64,000 nucleotides of DNA from Arthrobacter sp. H-02-3 (GTDB taxonomy: Bacteria > Actinomycetota > Actinomycetes > Actinomycetales > Micrococcaceae). Shown here piece after piece: positions 40,516 through 49,575 of the stretch (position 1 is the first letter of the stretch; each line of letters starts with the position of its first letter). A program made the translations under genes and the position numbers. Below the pieces are notes generated by a model, which made no database searches, had not been told where the DNA came from, and worked only from the letters and a program-made list of their open reading frames with translations. The DNA is taken from assembly GCF_003097355.1 (NCBI RefSeq), contig NZ_PYUI01000001.1:124001-188000 (forward strand), in the 5' to 3' direction.

Positions 40516-41877
40516 CTAGTCGGCGACGAGTTCCAGGGCCAGCTCGGTCCGGACCACCTGGGCCAGGCGTTCCGCGACGTCCTGGGCTGTCTGGTGGTCT
40601 CCGGCCTCGACCATCACGCGCACCACGGGCTCGGTGCCGGAGGGGCGCAACAGCACGCGTCCGGTGTCGCCAAGTTCGGCTTCGGCGACGGCCACGGCAG
40701 CAGCCACTGCTTCGTCGCCCTTCACGCGGGTGCGGTCCACGCCCCGGACGTTGATGAGGACCTGGGGCAGCTTGGTCATCACGGTGGCCAGCTCCTTCAG
40801 CGGGCGCCCGGTGAAGGCCACCTGGGCTGCGATTTGCAGGCCCGTCAGCACGCCGTCGCCGGTGGTGGCGTGGTCGGCAAAAATCACGTGCCCGGACTGC
40901 TCGCCGCCCAGGCTGAAGCCGCCGTTGCGCATTTCCTCGAGGACATAGCGGTCCCCCACGCCGGTTTCACGCAGGCTGATACCGGCCTCGCGCAGGGCGA
41001 TCTTCAGGCCGAGGTTGCTCATCACGGTGGCCACCAGGACATCGTCCTTCAGCTTTCCGGAGGCCTTGAGGGCCACGGCCAGGATCGCCATGATCTGGTC
41101 GCCATCCACTTCGGTGCCTTCGTGGTCCACGGCGAGGCAGCGGTCGGCGTCGCCGTCGTGGGCAATGCCAAGGTCTGCCCCGTGGTCCAGGACGGCCCGC
41201 TGGAGCGGGCCGAGGTGGGTGGAGCCCACCCCGTCGTTGATGTTGAGTCCGTCCGGTTCGGCGCCTATGAGGATCACGTCGGCGCCAGCGTCCTTGAACA
41301 CCTGCGGGGAACAGCCGCTGGCTGCACCGTGGGCGCAGTCGAGGACCACCTTCAGGCCGTCCAGACGGTGCGGAAGCGTGCCGAGCAGGTGCACGATGTA
41401 GCGGTCCTCGGCGTCGGAGAAGCGCTGGATCCGTCCGACTTCGCCGCCGACGGGCCGGAAGGGTTCCTTGCCGAGCTGCTCTTCGATGGCGTCCTCGACG
41501 TCGTCGGGCAGCTTCTGGCCGCCGCGGGCGAAGAACTTAATGCCGTTGTCCGGCGCAGGATTGTGGGACGCGGAGATCATGACGCCGAAGTCGGCGTCGA
41601 GGTCCGCCACGAGGTAGGCGGCGGCCGGGGTGGGAAGCACGCCGGCGTCGTAGACGTCGATTCCGGAACTCGAGAGGCCCGCTTCCACGGCGGCGGCGAG
41701 GAACTCACCGCTGGCCCGCGGGTCCCGTGCCACCACGGCGCGCGGCCGCTCCCCGCTCGTGTTGCGGTCGTGGCCAAGCACGACGGCTGCGGCCTGCGCC
41801 AGCTGCAAAGCGAGCTCGGCGGTCAGCAAACCGTTCGCCAGGCCCCGGACTCCATCTGTTCCAAATAATCTAGACAT
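40516..41877 (-). CDS. glmM: Phosphoglucosamine mutase
   Basis: A 453-residue alpha-D-phosphohexomutase that converts glucosamine-6-P to glucosamine-1-P on the path to UDP-GlcNAc. It starts [20 protein letters not shown]. The phosphoserine loop is [20 protein letters not shown], the metal loop [14 protein letters not shown], the sugar loop [10 protein letters not shown], and the phosphate site [14 protein letters not shown]. It follows rpsI on the same strand with a terminator between them. Confidence 0.97.
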   Translation of the reverse strand: MSRLFGTDGVRGLANGLLTAELALQLAQAAAVVLGHDRNTSGERPRAVVARDPRASGEFLAAAVEAGLSSSGIDVYDAGVLPTPAAAYLVADLDADFGVMISASHNPAPDNGIKFFARGGQKLPDDVEDAIEEQLGKEPFRPVGGEVGRIQRFSDAEDRYIVHLLGTLPHRLDGLKVVLDCAHGAASGCSPQVFKDAGADVILIGAEPDGLNINDGVGSTHLGPLQRAVLDHGADLGIAHDGDADRCLAVDHEGTEVDGDQIMAILAVALKASGKLKDDVLVATVMSNLGLKIALREAGISLRETGVGDRYVLEEMRNGGFSLGGEQSGHVIFADHATTGDGVLTGLQIAAQVAFTGRPLKELATVMTKLPQVLINVRGVDRTRVKGDEAVAAAVAVAEAELGDTGRVLLRPSGTEPVVRVMVEAGDHQTAQDVAERLAQVVRTELALELVAD

Positions 41878-41922
41878 CGGGTCAAGTTTAGTCGATGGCC
41901 AGGGCAGGTCCGGCTTAAGCGG

Positions 41923-41960
41923 CGAAAGCCCGCCCCGCCGAGTGGCGGAACGGGCTTTCG
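41923..41960 (-). terminator. Hairpin terminator between rpsI and glmM
   Basis: CGAAAGCCCG...CGGGCTTTCG arms with inner CCGCC/GGCGG pairs around a GAGT loop give a stem of about 15 bp with one small bulge. It lies downstream of rpsI on the minus strand and 46 bases before the glmM start. A weak T content follows. Confidence 0.7.
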
Positions 41961-41964
41961 TGCA

Positions 41965-42065
41965 AGCGCCAGAAGCGCTTGGAAGCGGTATTAGCGCTTG
42001 TGGATCCGAGCGCTAAAAGCGCCGAGGGTCCCAACCGTCGGTCGCGCCAGCGGCCAACGGTTGGG
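41965..42065. repeat. AGCGCT-rich structured intergenic region downstream of rpsI
   Basis: In about 100 bases there are several AGCGCT cores (AAGCGCTTGG, TTAGCGCTTG, GAGCGCTAAAAGCG), including an 8-bp inverted repeat TTAGCGCT...AGCGCTAA. A second inverted repeat, CCCAACCGT (42030-42038) with ACGGTTGGG (42057-42065), ends 11 bases from the rpsI stop. The rpsI stop codon itself lies in another TTAGCGCTTGG copy. Confidence 0.6.
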
Positions 42066-42076
42066 TAGGCGCATTT

Positions 42077-42586
42077 TTAGCGCTTGGAGTACTGCTGAGC
42101 CTTACGGGCCTTCTTGAGACCGGCCTTCTTGCGCTCGATGACGCGAGCGTCGCGGCGCAGGTAACCGGCCTTCTTCAGGGTGGCGCGGTTGTTTTCGGTG
42201 TCGATCTCGTTCAGGGAACGGGCGATGCCGAGGCGCAGGGCACCGGCCTGGCCGGAGATGCCGCCACCGTGGATGCGGGCAATGACGTCGTAGGCGCCGT
42301 CAAGATCGAGGATCTTGAAGGGCTCGTTGACGTCCTGCTGGTGCAGCTTGTTCGGGAAGTAGTTCGCCAGCTCGCGGCCGTTGATGGTCCACTTGCCGGA
42401 GCCCGGCACAACGCGAACGCGTGCAACGGCTTCCTTGCGACGGCCAACTGCAGCGCCGGCAACGGTCAGCGCCGGGCGTTCCTTCTTCGGCGCAGCTGCT
42501 TCTGCAGCACCGCTCTCCGAGGTGTAGCTGGTCAGGTTTTCCTCAGCCTCGACGGCCTCGGTGGTCAGTTCTTCGTTCTGAGCCAC
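42077..42586 (-). CDS. rpsI: 30S ribosomal protein S9
   Basis: A 169-residue S9. The conserved body runs from [22 protein letters not shown], with [15 protein letters not shown] and [19 protein letters not shown], to the C-terminal [17 protein letters not shown] that contacts P-site tRNA. An acidic N-terminal extension of ~45 residues ([20 protein letters not shown]) is usual in actinobacteria. It is 36 bases downstream of rplM. Confidence 0.98.
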   Translation of the reverse strand: MAQNEELTTEAVEAEENLTSYTSESGAAEAAAPKKERPALTVAGAAVGRRKEAVARVRVVPGSGKWTINGRELANYFPNKLHQQDVNEPFKILDLDGAYDVIARIHGGGISGQAGALRLGIARSLNEIDTENNRATLKKAGYLRRDARVIERKKAGLKKARKAQQYSKR

Positions 42587-42622
42587 GATTCTCCTTGATT
42601 AAAAGTTGGTTGGTGGCCAGGA

Positions 42623-43066
42623 CTACTGGGCGACCTGGGTGATTTCGAAAGTCTTGGGCTGCTGGGCGGCGTGGGGGTGCTCGGCACCGCGGTACACCTT
42701 CAGCTTGCCCAGCTGCTGTGCAGCGAGGGAGTTCTTCGGGAGCATGCCCTTGATGGCCTTCTCCACGGCGCGGACCGGGTTGGATTCCAGCAGCTCCGCG
42801 TAGTTGACGGAGGTCAGGCCGCCCGGGTAACCGGAGTGGCGGTATGCGCGCTTCTGCTCCAGCTTGGCGCCGGTAAGGGCAACCTTTTCGGCGTTGATGA
42901 TGATGACGAAGTCGCCCATGTCCATGTGGGACGCAAAGGTGGCCTTGTGCTTGCCGCGCAGCAGGATTGCGGTCTGGCTGGCGAGACGACCAAGGACAAC
43001 GTCGGTGGCGTCAATGACGTGCCACTGGCGGTTGATATCGCCGGGCTTCGGGGTGTACGTACGCAC
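42623..43066 (-). CDS. rplM: 50S ribosomal protein L13
   Basis: A 147-residue L13: [20 protein letters not shown] at the start, [52 protein letters not shown] and [20 protein letters not shown]. It uses a GTG start and forms an operon with rpsI. The genes that lie upstream in many actinobacteria (rplQ-truA) are here 20 kb away, at 62.6-64.0 kb. Confidence 0.98.
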   Translation of the reverse strand: MRTYTPKPGDINRQWHVIDATDVVLGRLASQTAILLRGKHKATFASHMDMGDFVIIINAEKVALTGAKLEQKRAYRHSGYPGGLTSVNYAELLESNPVRAVEKAIKGMLPKNSLAAQQLGKLKVYRGAEHPHAAQQPKTFEITQVAQ

Positions 43067-43382
43067 GGTGTTTGCCTCGTTCTTGTTCTGGCGTTCTTGT
43101 TTTAGGCGTCACCCAAGGTGCACCTACTATCTATGCGCTACCGGAACAGAGGTGAGGGCTCTATGTAACCAGTCATCCTGAGGTCTCGAATGTGCACGTT
43201 GAGTAGCTATCCTGCAACCGGATTCTCAAGCGGGCACGCACCATCGAGTAGGACACGCACAACGACTACCAAGAATAGCCTGCCGCGGGGTCTTGGGTCA
43301 AAATGGGGTGTCCGGATGCATCCTGTGTGCTCGCTGTTTCGCATGCTGCCCCATGCCGGCCCGTCGCATCCCTGGAGGAACC
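43067..43382. other. Intergenic region between rplM and tadV
   Basis: A divergent 316-base spacer of lower GC than its neighbours. It should hold the rplM-rpsI promoter on the minus strand and the tad promoter on the plus strand. I see only weak -10-like hexamers (CATAGAT region near 43130, minus strand) and no gene, RNA or long repeat. Confidence 0.4.
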
Positions 43383-44084
43383 GTGTCAGATCCCGCCGCT
43401 GCCGGCACCGTCTCACTACTGTCGGCTCAGCCGCTCGGGTCCGTTGCTGACGTTCTCTTCATAGTCGGAGTGGGTCTCGCGGGCGCTTGCCTTGGCCTAT
43501 TTGCCGACATCTTCATCAAGCGCGCACTCCCCCGCCTTGCCGGCAGCCCTACAGTACGCACAGGAATTACGACGGCGGCGGTCACTTGTGTGTTGTCCGG
43601 CCTACTGGCCTGGCGTTTCGGATTGTCGCCTGAGCTCCCCGCCTACGTATTGCTGGCTGTCGCCGGCGTCCAGCTGGCGCGGATCGACCTAATTCACCAT
43701 CTGCTGCCAAACCGGATGGTTTTGCCCCTGCTGGGGGCTGGCCTGGTGCTGCTCGGAGCCGCTGCAGGGGTGTCCGGCGAGGCCGGAAACCTGCTGAGGG
43801 GGGTGGCCGGCGGATTAATTCTCTTCATTTCCTACCTTATTTTGGCTTTGGCCAGCCGAAACGGGCTCGGAATGGGGGATGTGAAGCTTGCGGCACCACT
43901 TGGGCTGTACTTGGGCTACCTAGGCTGGTCCCACTTGTTCTACGGGGGAGCCCTGGGGTTCGTCGCAGGTGGCGTCGTTTCCGTACTCCTGGTCCTCAAA
44001 AACCGCGGAAACAAGCCAGAGGAAGTGCCTTATGGGCCTTCGATGCTGGCGGCGGGCTTGGCCGTGATCCTGCTGCTCCCCTAA
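43383..44084 (+). CDS. tadV: Prepilin peptidase (TadV/CpaA, A24 family)
   Basis: A 233-residue integral membrane aspartic peptidase that removes the leader from Flp prepilins. About six hydrophobic segments are seen. The two catalytic Asp lie in AGVQLARIDLIHHLLPNRMV and in the GxGD block NGLGMGDVKLAAPLGLYLGY. The GTG at 43383 follows GGAGG by four bases; a longer reading to 43293 is Cys-rich and not family-like. It heads tad set 1 and is the only prepilin peptidase in the window, so it probably serves both pilin sets. Confidence 0.9.
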   Translation: MSDPAAAGTVSLLSAQPLGSVADVLFIVGVGLAGACLGLFADIFIKRALPRLAGSPTVRTGITTAAVTCVLSGLLAWRFGLSPELPAYVLLAVAGVQLARIDLIHHLLPNRMVLPLLGAGLVLLGAAAGVSGEAGNLLRGVAGGLILFISYLILALASRNGLGMGDVKLAAPLGLYLGYLGWSHLFYGGALGFVAGGVVSVLLVLKNRGNKPEEVPYGPSMLAAGLAVILLLP

Positions 44085-44094
44085 GTAGGGCCTA

Positions 44095-44111
44095 CCCCGC
44101 CACGTGCGGGG
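44095..44111. terminator. Short hairpin after tadV
   Basis: CCCCGC, five bases, GCGGGG, located 11 bases past the tadV stop. No T-run follows, so it may be a weak terminator or a processing hairpin. Confidence 0.35.
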
Positions 44112-44162
44112 AATAAGCCGCACGACTATGCAAACCAAGTAGTCGGCCACTTCCGCTACTTG

Positions 44163-44201
44163 GAAACTGAGTACACCCCCGTTTCAGGGTAGGTGGTACC
44201 C
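44163..44201. promoter_or_regulatory. Paired inverted repeats upstream of flp (set 1)
   Basis: GAAAC and GTTTC (44163-44167, 44181-44185) flank 13 bases. Immediately after comes GGGTA-GGTGG-TACCC (44187-44201). They sit within the 270-base leader between tadV and flp, about 155 bases from the flp start. They are candidate regulator sites for pilin expression. Confidence 0.4.
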
Positions 44202-44354
44202 ACATTTTCCTGCCAAAAAGTCGAGTATCGAACCTCATTGCCGTGCCGATTGCGCCCGTGCAAATGTTGTCCCAACGAAGCTCCAGCAAATAAGCAATCG
44301 GGGATTTGCCGGAAATTCGTTTACTACTCACACTCTGGAAAAGGAAAAACTAAA

Positions 44355-44561
44355 ATGACTGGTCTCATGGTCTCAATGGTCTCTTTCATCGCCGGCATCA
44401 AGGACAAGCTCACTTCCGAAAAGGGAGCCACCGCGACGGAATACTCGCTCCTCGTGGCCTTCATCGCCTTCGGCATCATCCTGGGCGTCACGTTCTTCGG
44501 CACCCAGCTGAACACCTGGTTCAACGACCTCGGCACCACCGTGGGCAACTGGAAGAACTAG
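44355..44561 (+). CDS. flp: Flp type IVb pilin (set 1)
   Basis: A 68-residue prepilin, the subunit of Tad pili. A 24-residue leader ends KLTSEKG, then the mature start is ATATEYSLLVAFIAFGIILG, with Glu at +5 and Tyr at +6 as in all Flp pilins and a single hydrophobic helix. The mature 44 residues have no cysteine. The start follows an AAAGGAAAAA site. A long leader and a strong terminator set it apart from the tadE-tadC genes downstream. Confidence 0.93.
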   Translation: MTGLMVSMVSFIAGIKDKLTSEKGATATEYSLLVAFIAFGIILGVTFFGTQLNTWFNDLGTTVGNWKN

Positions 44562-44613
44562 TAGCCCTGCACGCAGCGTCAAAGCACAACTGAAGGTCTC
44601 AGCAACACCCAAT

Positions 44614-44649
44614 GTGCCGCGTCCGTGTCTCGCGGACGCGGCACATTTT
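44614..44649 (+). terminator. Intrinsic terminator after flp
   Basis: GTGCCGCGTCCG pairs perfectly with CGGACGCGGCAC (12-bp stem, seven-base loop) and is followed by ATTTTC. It lies 53 bases past flp and 39 bases before tadE, so most transcripts should stop after the pilin gene. Confidence 0.9.
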
Positions 44650-44687
44650 CTTAATCATCCAGCTGCATCTATCCCTGGGGGGATCCC

Positions 44688-45095
44688 ATGAAGCGCAGCA
44701 GTTTACCGTCGCCCCGGCCTCGGGCGCAGGGCCGGCAGCGTGGCGCGGCAGCCGTCGAGTTCGCCCTCGTCGCCCCCGTCCTTCTCGCCTTGGTCGGCGG
44801 AATCATTGAGTTCTCGTATACCTACAACCTGCAGATTTCGGTGACCCAGGCCGCCCGCGAGGCGGCAAGGAACATGGCCCTTCACAACGATCAAAGCCAG
44901 GCCAGGGCCGCCGCCGTGGCGGGAGCGCCCGGGCTAAGCGCGGCCGGCTTCACGTATACCTTCACCGGCGCCTGCCCGAGCGGCAGCACTGGCAACGCCC
45001 AAGTTGCTGTTGACTATAAGGCCAACTCCCTGACCGGGATTTTTGGCGGTTCCGTCACCGTTCACGGAACGGGAGCCATGCGATGCCACGGCTAA
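44688..45095 (+). CDS. tadE: TadE-like minor pilin (set 1)
   Basis: A 135-residue pseudopilin-like protein. The N-terminus QGRQRGAAAVEFALVAPVLL has the G/AAAVEFA cleavage-type site, then one membrane helix and the TadE-typical FSYTYNLQISVTQAAREAAR. An Ala/Gly-rich periplasm-facing region follows, with two cysteines near the end. The protein is needed for Tad pilus assembly or surface function. The ATG follows GGGGGGAT. It overlaps the next gene by 13 bases. Confidence 0.9.
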   Translation: MKRSSLPSPRPRAQGRQRGAAAVEFALVAPVLLALVGGIIEFSYTYNLQISVTQAAREAARNMALHNDQSQARAAAVAGAPGLSAAGFTYTFTGACPSGSTGNAQVAVDYKANSLTGIFGGSVTVHGTGAMRCHG

Positions 45096-46105
45096 ACGCG
45101 ACTTCCCGGGCGAAGCACGACAAAGAACGCGGAGCCGCCGGCGTCCTGGTCGCAGTGATGATGCTGGTGCTCATCGGTGCCGGCGCCCTGGCCGTCGACA
45201 CCGGACAGATCTACGCCGAACGGGCGCAACTCCAGAACGCGGCGGATGCAGGCGCCATGGCCGCTGCGCAACAGTGCCACAAGGCCGGTACCTGCACGGT
45301 CACGCAGGCCAAGCTCTGGGCGGGAGAACTCAGCGGGGGGAACTCCAACGATGGAGCCACAACCGTCGATTCCGTCGATTTGTCGGTTCCGAAACAGGTC
45401 AAGGTGGTCACTTCCACCCTCAACGGCGGCAACGGGTTCCTCACCAAGATGTTCGCCAGCGCGCTGAACGCCCCGCCGGTGACGGTCCGGGCCGGCGCTA
45501 CCGCGGCCTGGGCACCGCCCTCAAGCGGGTCCAGCTTTCCCTTGGCGATCTCCAACCATTGCTACAACCTCTCCAGTGCAGCGCAAACGGCAGACGTCCA
45601 GAAGATCTCCTACAAACCCGGCGGAACCTGCACGGGCCCGTCCGGAACGCAGATCCCGGGCGGCTGGGGGTGGCTGGACCAGAGCTCGCCGTGCGTCGCA
45701 ACGACGACCACCGGCACCAACCGAGTCGGCTCGGATCCTGGCAACAACCCGCCCACGCTGTGTTATGACGTCCTGTCCGGCTGGAAGACCACCATCCTTG
45801 CCGGCGGTGAGGTCAAAGTGGCCTTCCCCGTCTTCGATGACGCCACCAACCAGGGACAAAACGGCTACTTCCACGTCATTGGCTACGCCACCTTCAAGAT
45901 CTGGGGCTGGAAGTTCGGGCAAAACAGCCCGTACGAATTCCGCGACAAGGCCAGCGATCCTGGAATGACCAGCGCCCTGGCCTGTGACACTCCGGCCAAC
46001 AACCGCTGCGTCATTGGCCAATTCGTGAAATTCGAAACCATTGATTCTTTTGGAGGAACGGGCGGTACCGACTTGGGGACCGTCGATATCAAGCTCGTCA
46101 AATAA
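45083..46105 (+). CDS. tadG: TadG-like pilus assembly protein (set 1)
   Basis: A 340-residue protein with an N-terminal TadG-like (PF13400-type) membrane segment GVLVAVMMLVLIGAGALAVD followed by TGQIYAERAQLQNAADAGAM. The long extracytoplasmic part has Cys-rich blocks shared with the set-2 copy (GSSFPLAISNHCY, GTQIPGGWGWL, VGSDPGNNPPTLCYD, GYATFKIWGW, RCVIGQFVKFETID). No von Willebrand domain is evident, so it is shorter than proteobacterial TadG. Confidence 0.85.
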   Translation: MPRLNATSRAKHDKERGAAGVLVAVMMLVLIGAGALAVDTGQIYAERAQLQNAADAGAMAAAQQCHKAGTCTVTQAKLWAGELSGGNSNDGATTVDSVDLSVPKQVKVVTSTLNGGNGFLTKMFASALNAPPVTVRAGATAAWAPPSSGSSFPLAISNHCYNLSSAAQTADVQKISYKPGGTCTGPSGTQIPGGWGWLDQSSPCVATTTTGTNRVGSDPGNNPPTLCYDVLSGWKTTILAGGEVKVAFPVFDDATNQGQNGYFHVIGYATFKIWGWKFGQNSPYEFRDKASDPGMTSALACDTPANNRCVIGQFVKFETIDSFGGTGGTDLGTVDIKLVK

Positions 46106-46125
46106 GCAATTTCTAAGGAGTTACG

Positions 46126-46905
46126 ATGAAAACACGCCTGCTGGGGGGCATCGCCGCATTACTTGTGGCAATTGTTGGAACTGTATTGCTGGTGACGTAC
46201 GTCCAAAATGCTGATAAACGCGCGCTGGCCAGTACCGAAACTGAAAACATCTACATTGTCCAGAAAACCATTCCTGCCGGCGCTACCGCCGAAGAGATCG
46301 CCGGCTCGGTGTCCAAGAAGTCAGTACCGAAACTCGCGATCGCCGAAAACAGCGTGACGGACCTCGCGACACTGAACTCCAAGGTCTCCGCCGTTGCGCT
46401 GATGCCGGGCGAGCAACTGCTGTCCTCCCGGATGGTGGAGCAGAACGCTTTCCTTGGTCCGGCGCGGGTCCAGGTCCCCACAGGGCTCCAGGAGCTCACG
46501 CTGAAGCTTCCCATTGAGCGCGTAGCGGGCGGAGTCTTGAAAGCCGGCGACACCGTGGGAGTCTTCCTCTCGCTGGAAGACACGGGTGCCCAGGCCGGAG
46601 GCAAGTCGAGCAAGACCCAGCTGAGCTTCCACAAGGTCTTGGTCACGGCAGCCCAGTTCAGCAACGGCACAGCCACCCAGACGGGAGCCTCGGACTCCTC
46701 AGCGGGAACTGCCCAGGCGTCGTCGACGTCCAGCAGCAAGGAACAGACGGACGACACCTACCTTGTGACGCTCGCAAGGAACTCGGCCGATGCCGAGCGC
46801 ATCGTTTTTGCCGCGGAGTTCGGCAAGATCTACCTGTCCAAAGAGCCGGGTGACGCACTCGAGACGGGTAGCGGCGCGGTTGACACGGCGGGACTGTTCC
46901 GATGA
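46126..46905 (+). CDS. cpaB: RcpC/CpaB-like SAF-domain pilus assembly protein (set 1)
   Basis: A 259-residue protein with one N-terminal membrane helix (GGIAALLVAIVGTVLLVTYV), then a SAF domain (IYIVQKTIPAGATAEEI, VSAVALMPGEQLLSSRMVE) and the RcpC part (GLQELTLKLPIERVAGGVLK, AGDTVGVFLSLEDTG). A Ser/Thr-rich linker precedes the final LVTLARNSADAERIVFAAEF. The family acts in the periplasm or wall space in Tad pilus assembly. The ATG follows AAGGAG. It ends overlapping cpaE by 4 bases. Confidence 0.9.
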   Translation: MKTRLLGGIAALLVAIVGTVLLVTYVQNADKRALASTETENIYIVQKTIPAGATAEEIAGSVSKKSVPKLAIAENSVTDLATLNSKVSAVALMPGEQLLSSRMVEQNAFLGPARVQVPTGLQELTLKLPIERVAGGVLKAGDTVGVFLSLEDTGAQAGGKSSKTQLSFHKVLVTAAQFSNGTATQTGASDSSAGTAQASSTSSSKEQTDDTYLVTLARNSADAERIVFAAEFGKIYLSKEPGDALETGSGAVDTAGLFR

Positions 46906-48107
46906 GCCGCTACGTACTCATCACCCCGAACAGTGACTTCGAGCGTCTGGTCCGGCTGGCTGTGACCGGAATGCACGGCGCACTGCACGTCTTCCAGGCA
47001 GACTATTTGCCGGAAGGTCCGGCAGATATCCTGCGGCAGATGCAGGGAGAACCTCCGGAGGTCCTGATTCTCGGGCCTGGCCTGCCGGTGGAGGGTTCCC
47101 TCAAGCTCGCATCCGTCATGGACCTCCAATACCCGGAAATCAGTGTGGTGCTCGCCGCCACAGCTGCTCCGGAGACCGTGCTGCAGGCCATGCGGGCCGG
47201 CGTCCGGGATTTCCTGGACCCGGCAGCCGACGCGGACACCATCCGCGTCATGCTGGAGCGTGCCAGCCTGGCGGCGGCGGGCCGGCGGCGCGGGCTCGCC
47301 CCGCAGGCGTCAGAGCACGCCGACCACGGCGGCGCCGGCCGCGTCATCGCTGTGATGTCGCCCAAGGGCGGCGTTGGCAAGACAACGGTGGCAACCAACC
47401 TCGCGGTCGGCCTTGGCAAGACATCTCCGATGGGCGTAGTAATCGTCGATCTCGACCTTCAGTTCGGCGATGTGGCCAGCGGCCTACTGCTGGAACCGGA
47501 TTTCACCATCACGGATGCTGTCATGGGGGCTGCTAGCCAGGATTCGATGGTCCTCAAGACCTACCTGACCGTCCACCCGGCCGGCATCTATGCCCTCTGC
47601 GCCCCGCGCAGTCCGATCGACATGGACCGGATCACGGCTGCCCATGTCTCCCACCTGCTCGAACAGCTGCGGCAGGAGTTCCAATACATCGTGGTAGATA
47701 CGGCGCCAGGTCTGGGAGAACACGTCCTGGCGACGCTGGAACAGGCCACGGATGCTGTCTGGATCTGTGGCATGGATGTTCCCAGCATCAGGGGCATGCG
47801 GACCGGCTTCCAGATCCTGGAAGAGCTCAATCTGGCACCCGAACGCCGGCACATCGTCTTGAACATGGCCGACCGGCGGGCGGGTCTGACGCTGAAGGAC
47901 GTCGAAGCAACAGTCGGCGCCCCGGTGGACGTGGTGCTGCCGCGTTCCAAGAACCTTCCCTACTCCACCAACAAGGGTATCCCCGTCCTCCAGGACGGTA
48001 GCAAGGATGCCGCATCCAAAGGACTGCGCCAGTTGGTGGATCGCTTCAAGCCCGGGTGGGAAGCAAGACCTCACAAGCAGCTGCACAGAAGGGCGGTATT
48101 CCAGTGA
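46902..48107 (+). CDS. cpaE: CpaE/TadZ-like pilus localisation ATPase (set 1)
   Basis: A 401-residue MinD/ParA-type ATPase that positions Tad machinery. Residues ~1-130 form an atypical receiver-like domain (SRYVLITPNSDFERLVRLAV, EVLILGPGLPVEGSLKLASV, MRAGVRDFLDPAADADTIRV). The ATPase has the deviant Walker A VMSPKGGVGKTTVATNLAVG, IVDLDLQFGDVASGLL, and VVDTAPGLGEHVLATLEQA. The receiver-like part matches family members that lack the full acidic pocket. Confidence 0.92.
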   Translation: MSRYVLITPNSDFERLVRLAVTGMHGALHVFQADYLPEGPADILRQMQGEPPEVLILGPGLPVEGSLKLASVMDLQYPEISVVLAATAAPETVLQAMRAGVRDFLDPAADADTIRVMLERASLAAAGRRRGLAPQASEHADHGGAGRVIAVMSPKGGVGKTTVATNLAVGLGKTSPMGVVIVDLDLQFGDVASGLLLEPDFTITDAVMGAASQDSMVLKTYLTVHPAGIYALCAPRSPIDMDRITAAHVSHLLEQLRQEFQYIVVDTAPGLGEHVLATLEQATDAVWICGMDVPSIRGMRTGFQILEELNLAPERRHIVLNMADRRAGLTLKDVEATVGAPVDVVLPRSKNLPYSTNKGIPVLQDGSKDAASKGLRQLVDRFKPGWEARPHKQLHRRAVFQ

Positions 48108-49573
48108 GCCTCACCGACCGATTCGCACAGCTGCGGGGAGAAGCCCCCGCAGGAAAGTCAAAGGAAGTGCGGCCGGCCCCGGTCGACGTCTTCCAGGCCC
48201 CGTCGACGCTTGGCCGCATCCATGAGGCAAAGGCAGCTGCGGAAACGCGCAGCGACGTCGCGGACGTCCAGCAGACCGCCTCAATCGCCAGCGAAGCTCT
48301 CAACGCGCTCAAGGAGCGGGCGAGCCAGGCCCTGTTTGAACGGCTCGGATCCAGGATCACCGATTCGTCGATCGGCGAAGCTGAACTCCACCAGTCGGTC
48401 AAGGACGAACTCAAGGCCGTCGTCGATGAGGAACAGATTCCACTCTCGGGCCAGGAACGCCAACGTCTGATCCGCGAGATCATCGACGACGTCCTGGGGC
48501 ACGGGCCCATCCAGCGGTTCCTGGACGATCCCGCCGTCACAGAAGTCATGGTCAACCGCTACGACCAGATCTACGTGGAACGCGACGGCCAGTTGCACCT
48601 GACGGACACGAAGTTCACCTCGGATGAAGCCCTTCGCCGGGTGATCGAGCGGATCGTGACCCATGTGGGGCGGCGCATCGACGAGTCCTCGCCGCTCGTG
48701 GACGCCCGGCTCGCCGACGGCTCACGTGTCAACGCCATCATCCCGCCCCTGGCGGTCAACGGGCCGGCTCTCACGATCCGGAAATTCGGTCGTGATCCGC
48801 TCACCGTCAACAACCTGATTTCGATGGGCAGCTTGTCCCCCGAGATGGCGGAACTCCTGCAGGCCTGCGTGCTGGCACGAATGAACATCATCGTGTCCGG
48901 CGGCACGGGCACCGGCAAGACGACTCTGCTGAATGTGCTTTCCTCGTTCATTCCGGCGTCGGACCGGATCGTTACGATCGAGGACGCTGTGGAACTGCAG
49001 CTGCAGCAGGACCATGTGGTGCGGTTGGAAAGCCGGCCGCGGAACATCGAGGGAAAGGGCGAAATCTCAATCCGCGACCTCGTCCGGAACTCCCTGCGTA
49101 TGCGGCCGGACCGAATCGTCGTCGGCGAAGTCCGCGGCGGGGAATGCCTGGACATGCTCCAAGCCATGAACACCGGCCACGACGGTTCCATCTCCACAGT
49201 CCACGCCAACTCCCCCCGGGACGCTATCGCCAGGCTCGAAACCCTAGTCCTGATGGCAGGCATGGATCTCCCGCTGCGGGCCGTCCGCGAGCAGGTGGCC
49301 TCGGCCGTGAACCTGATCGTTCACATCTCCCGGCTCCGCGACGGCTCCCGCCGCGTCACTCACATCACCGAAGTCCAAGGGATGGAAGGAGACATCGTCA
49401 CCTTGCAGGATGCGTTCGTCTTTGACTACTCGGCCGGGGTGGACAGCAGCGGCCGGTTCCTGGGCAAGCCGGTGCCCACCGGCGTCCGGCCACGGTTCAC
49501 TGACCGCTTCGCCGATCTCGGGATTACCATCTCGCCGGCAGTCTTCGGCGTGCAGCCGTCAAGGGGGCGGTAG
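48104..49573 (+). CDS. tadA: Tad secretion ATPase CpaF/TadA (set 1)
   Basis: A 489-residue type II/IV secretion-family ATPase that powers pilus assembly. Blocks seen are RFLDDPAVTEVMVNRYDQIY, VGRRIDESSPLVDARLADGS, Walker A IVSGGTGTGKTTLLNVLSSF, the Asp box TIEDAVELQLQ, LRMRPDRIVVGEVRGGECLD, and the His box TGHDGSISTVHANSPRDA. The GTG start overlaps the cpaE stop as GTGA. About 120 variable N-terminal residues precede the core. Confidence 0.95.
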   Translation: MSLTDRFAQLRGEAPAGKSKEVRPAPVDVFQAPSTLGRIHEAKAAAETRSDVADVQQTASIASEALNALKERASQALFERLGSRITDSSIGEAELHQSVKDELKAVVDEEQIPLSGQERQRLIREIIDDVLGHGPIQRFLDDPAVTEVMVNRYDQIYVERDGQLHLTDTKFTSDEALRRVIERIVTHVGRRIDESSPLVDARLADGSRVNAIIPPLAVNGPALTIRKFGRDPLTVNNLISMGSLSPEMAELLQACVLARMNIIVSGGTGTGKTTLLNVLSSFIPASDRIVTIEDAVELQLQQDHVVRLESRPRNIEGKGEISIRDLVRNSLRMRPDRIVVGEVRGGECLDMLQAMNTGHDGSISTVHANSPRDAIARLETLVLMAGMDLPLRAVREQVASAVNLIVHISRLRDGSRRVTHITEVQGMEGDIVTLQDAFVFDYSAGVDSSGRFLGKPVPTGVRPRFTDRFADLGITISPAVFGVQPSRGR

Positions 49574-49575
49574 CC

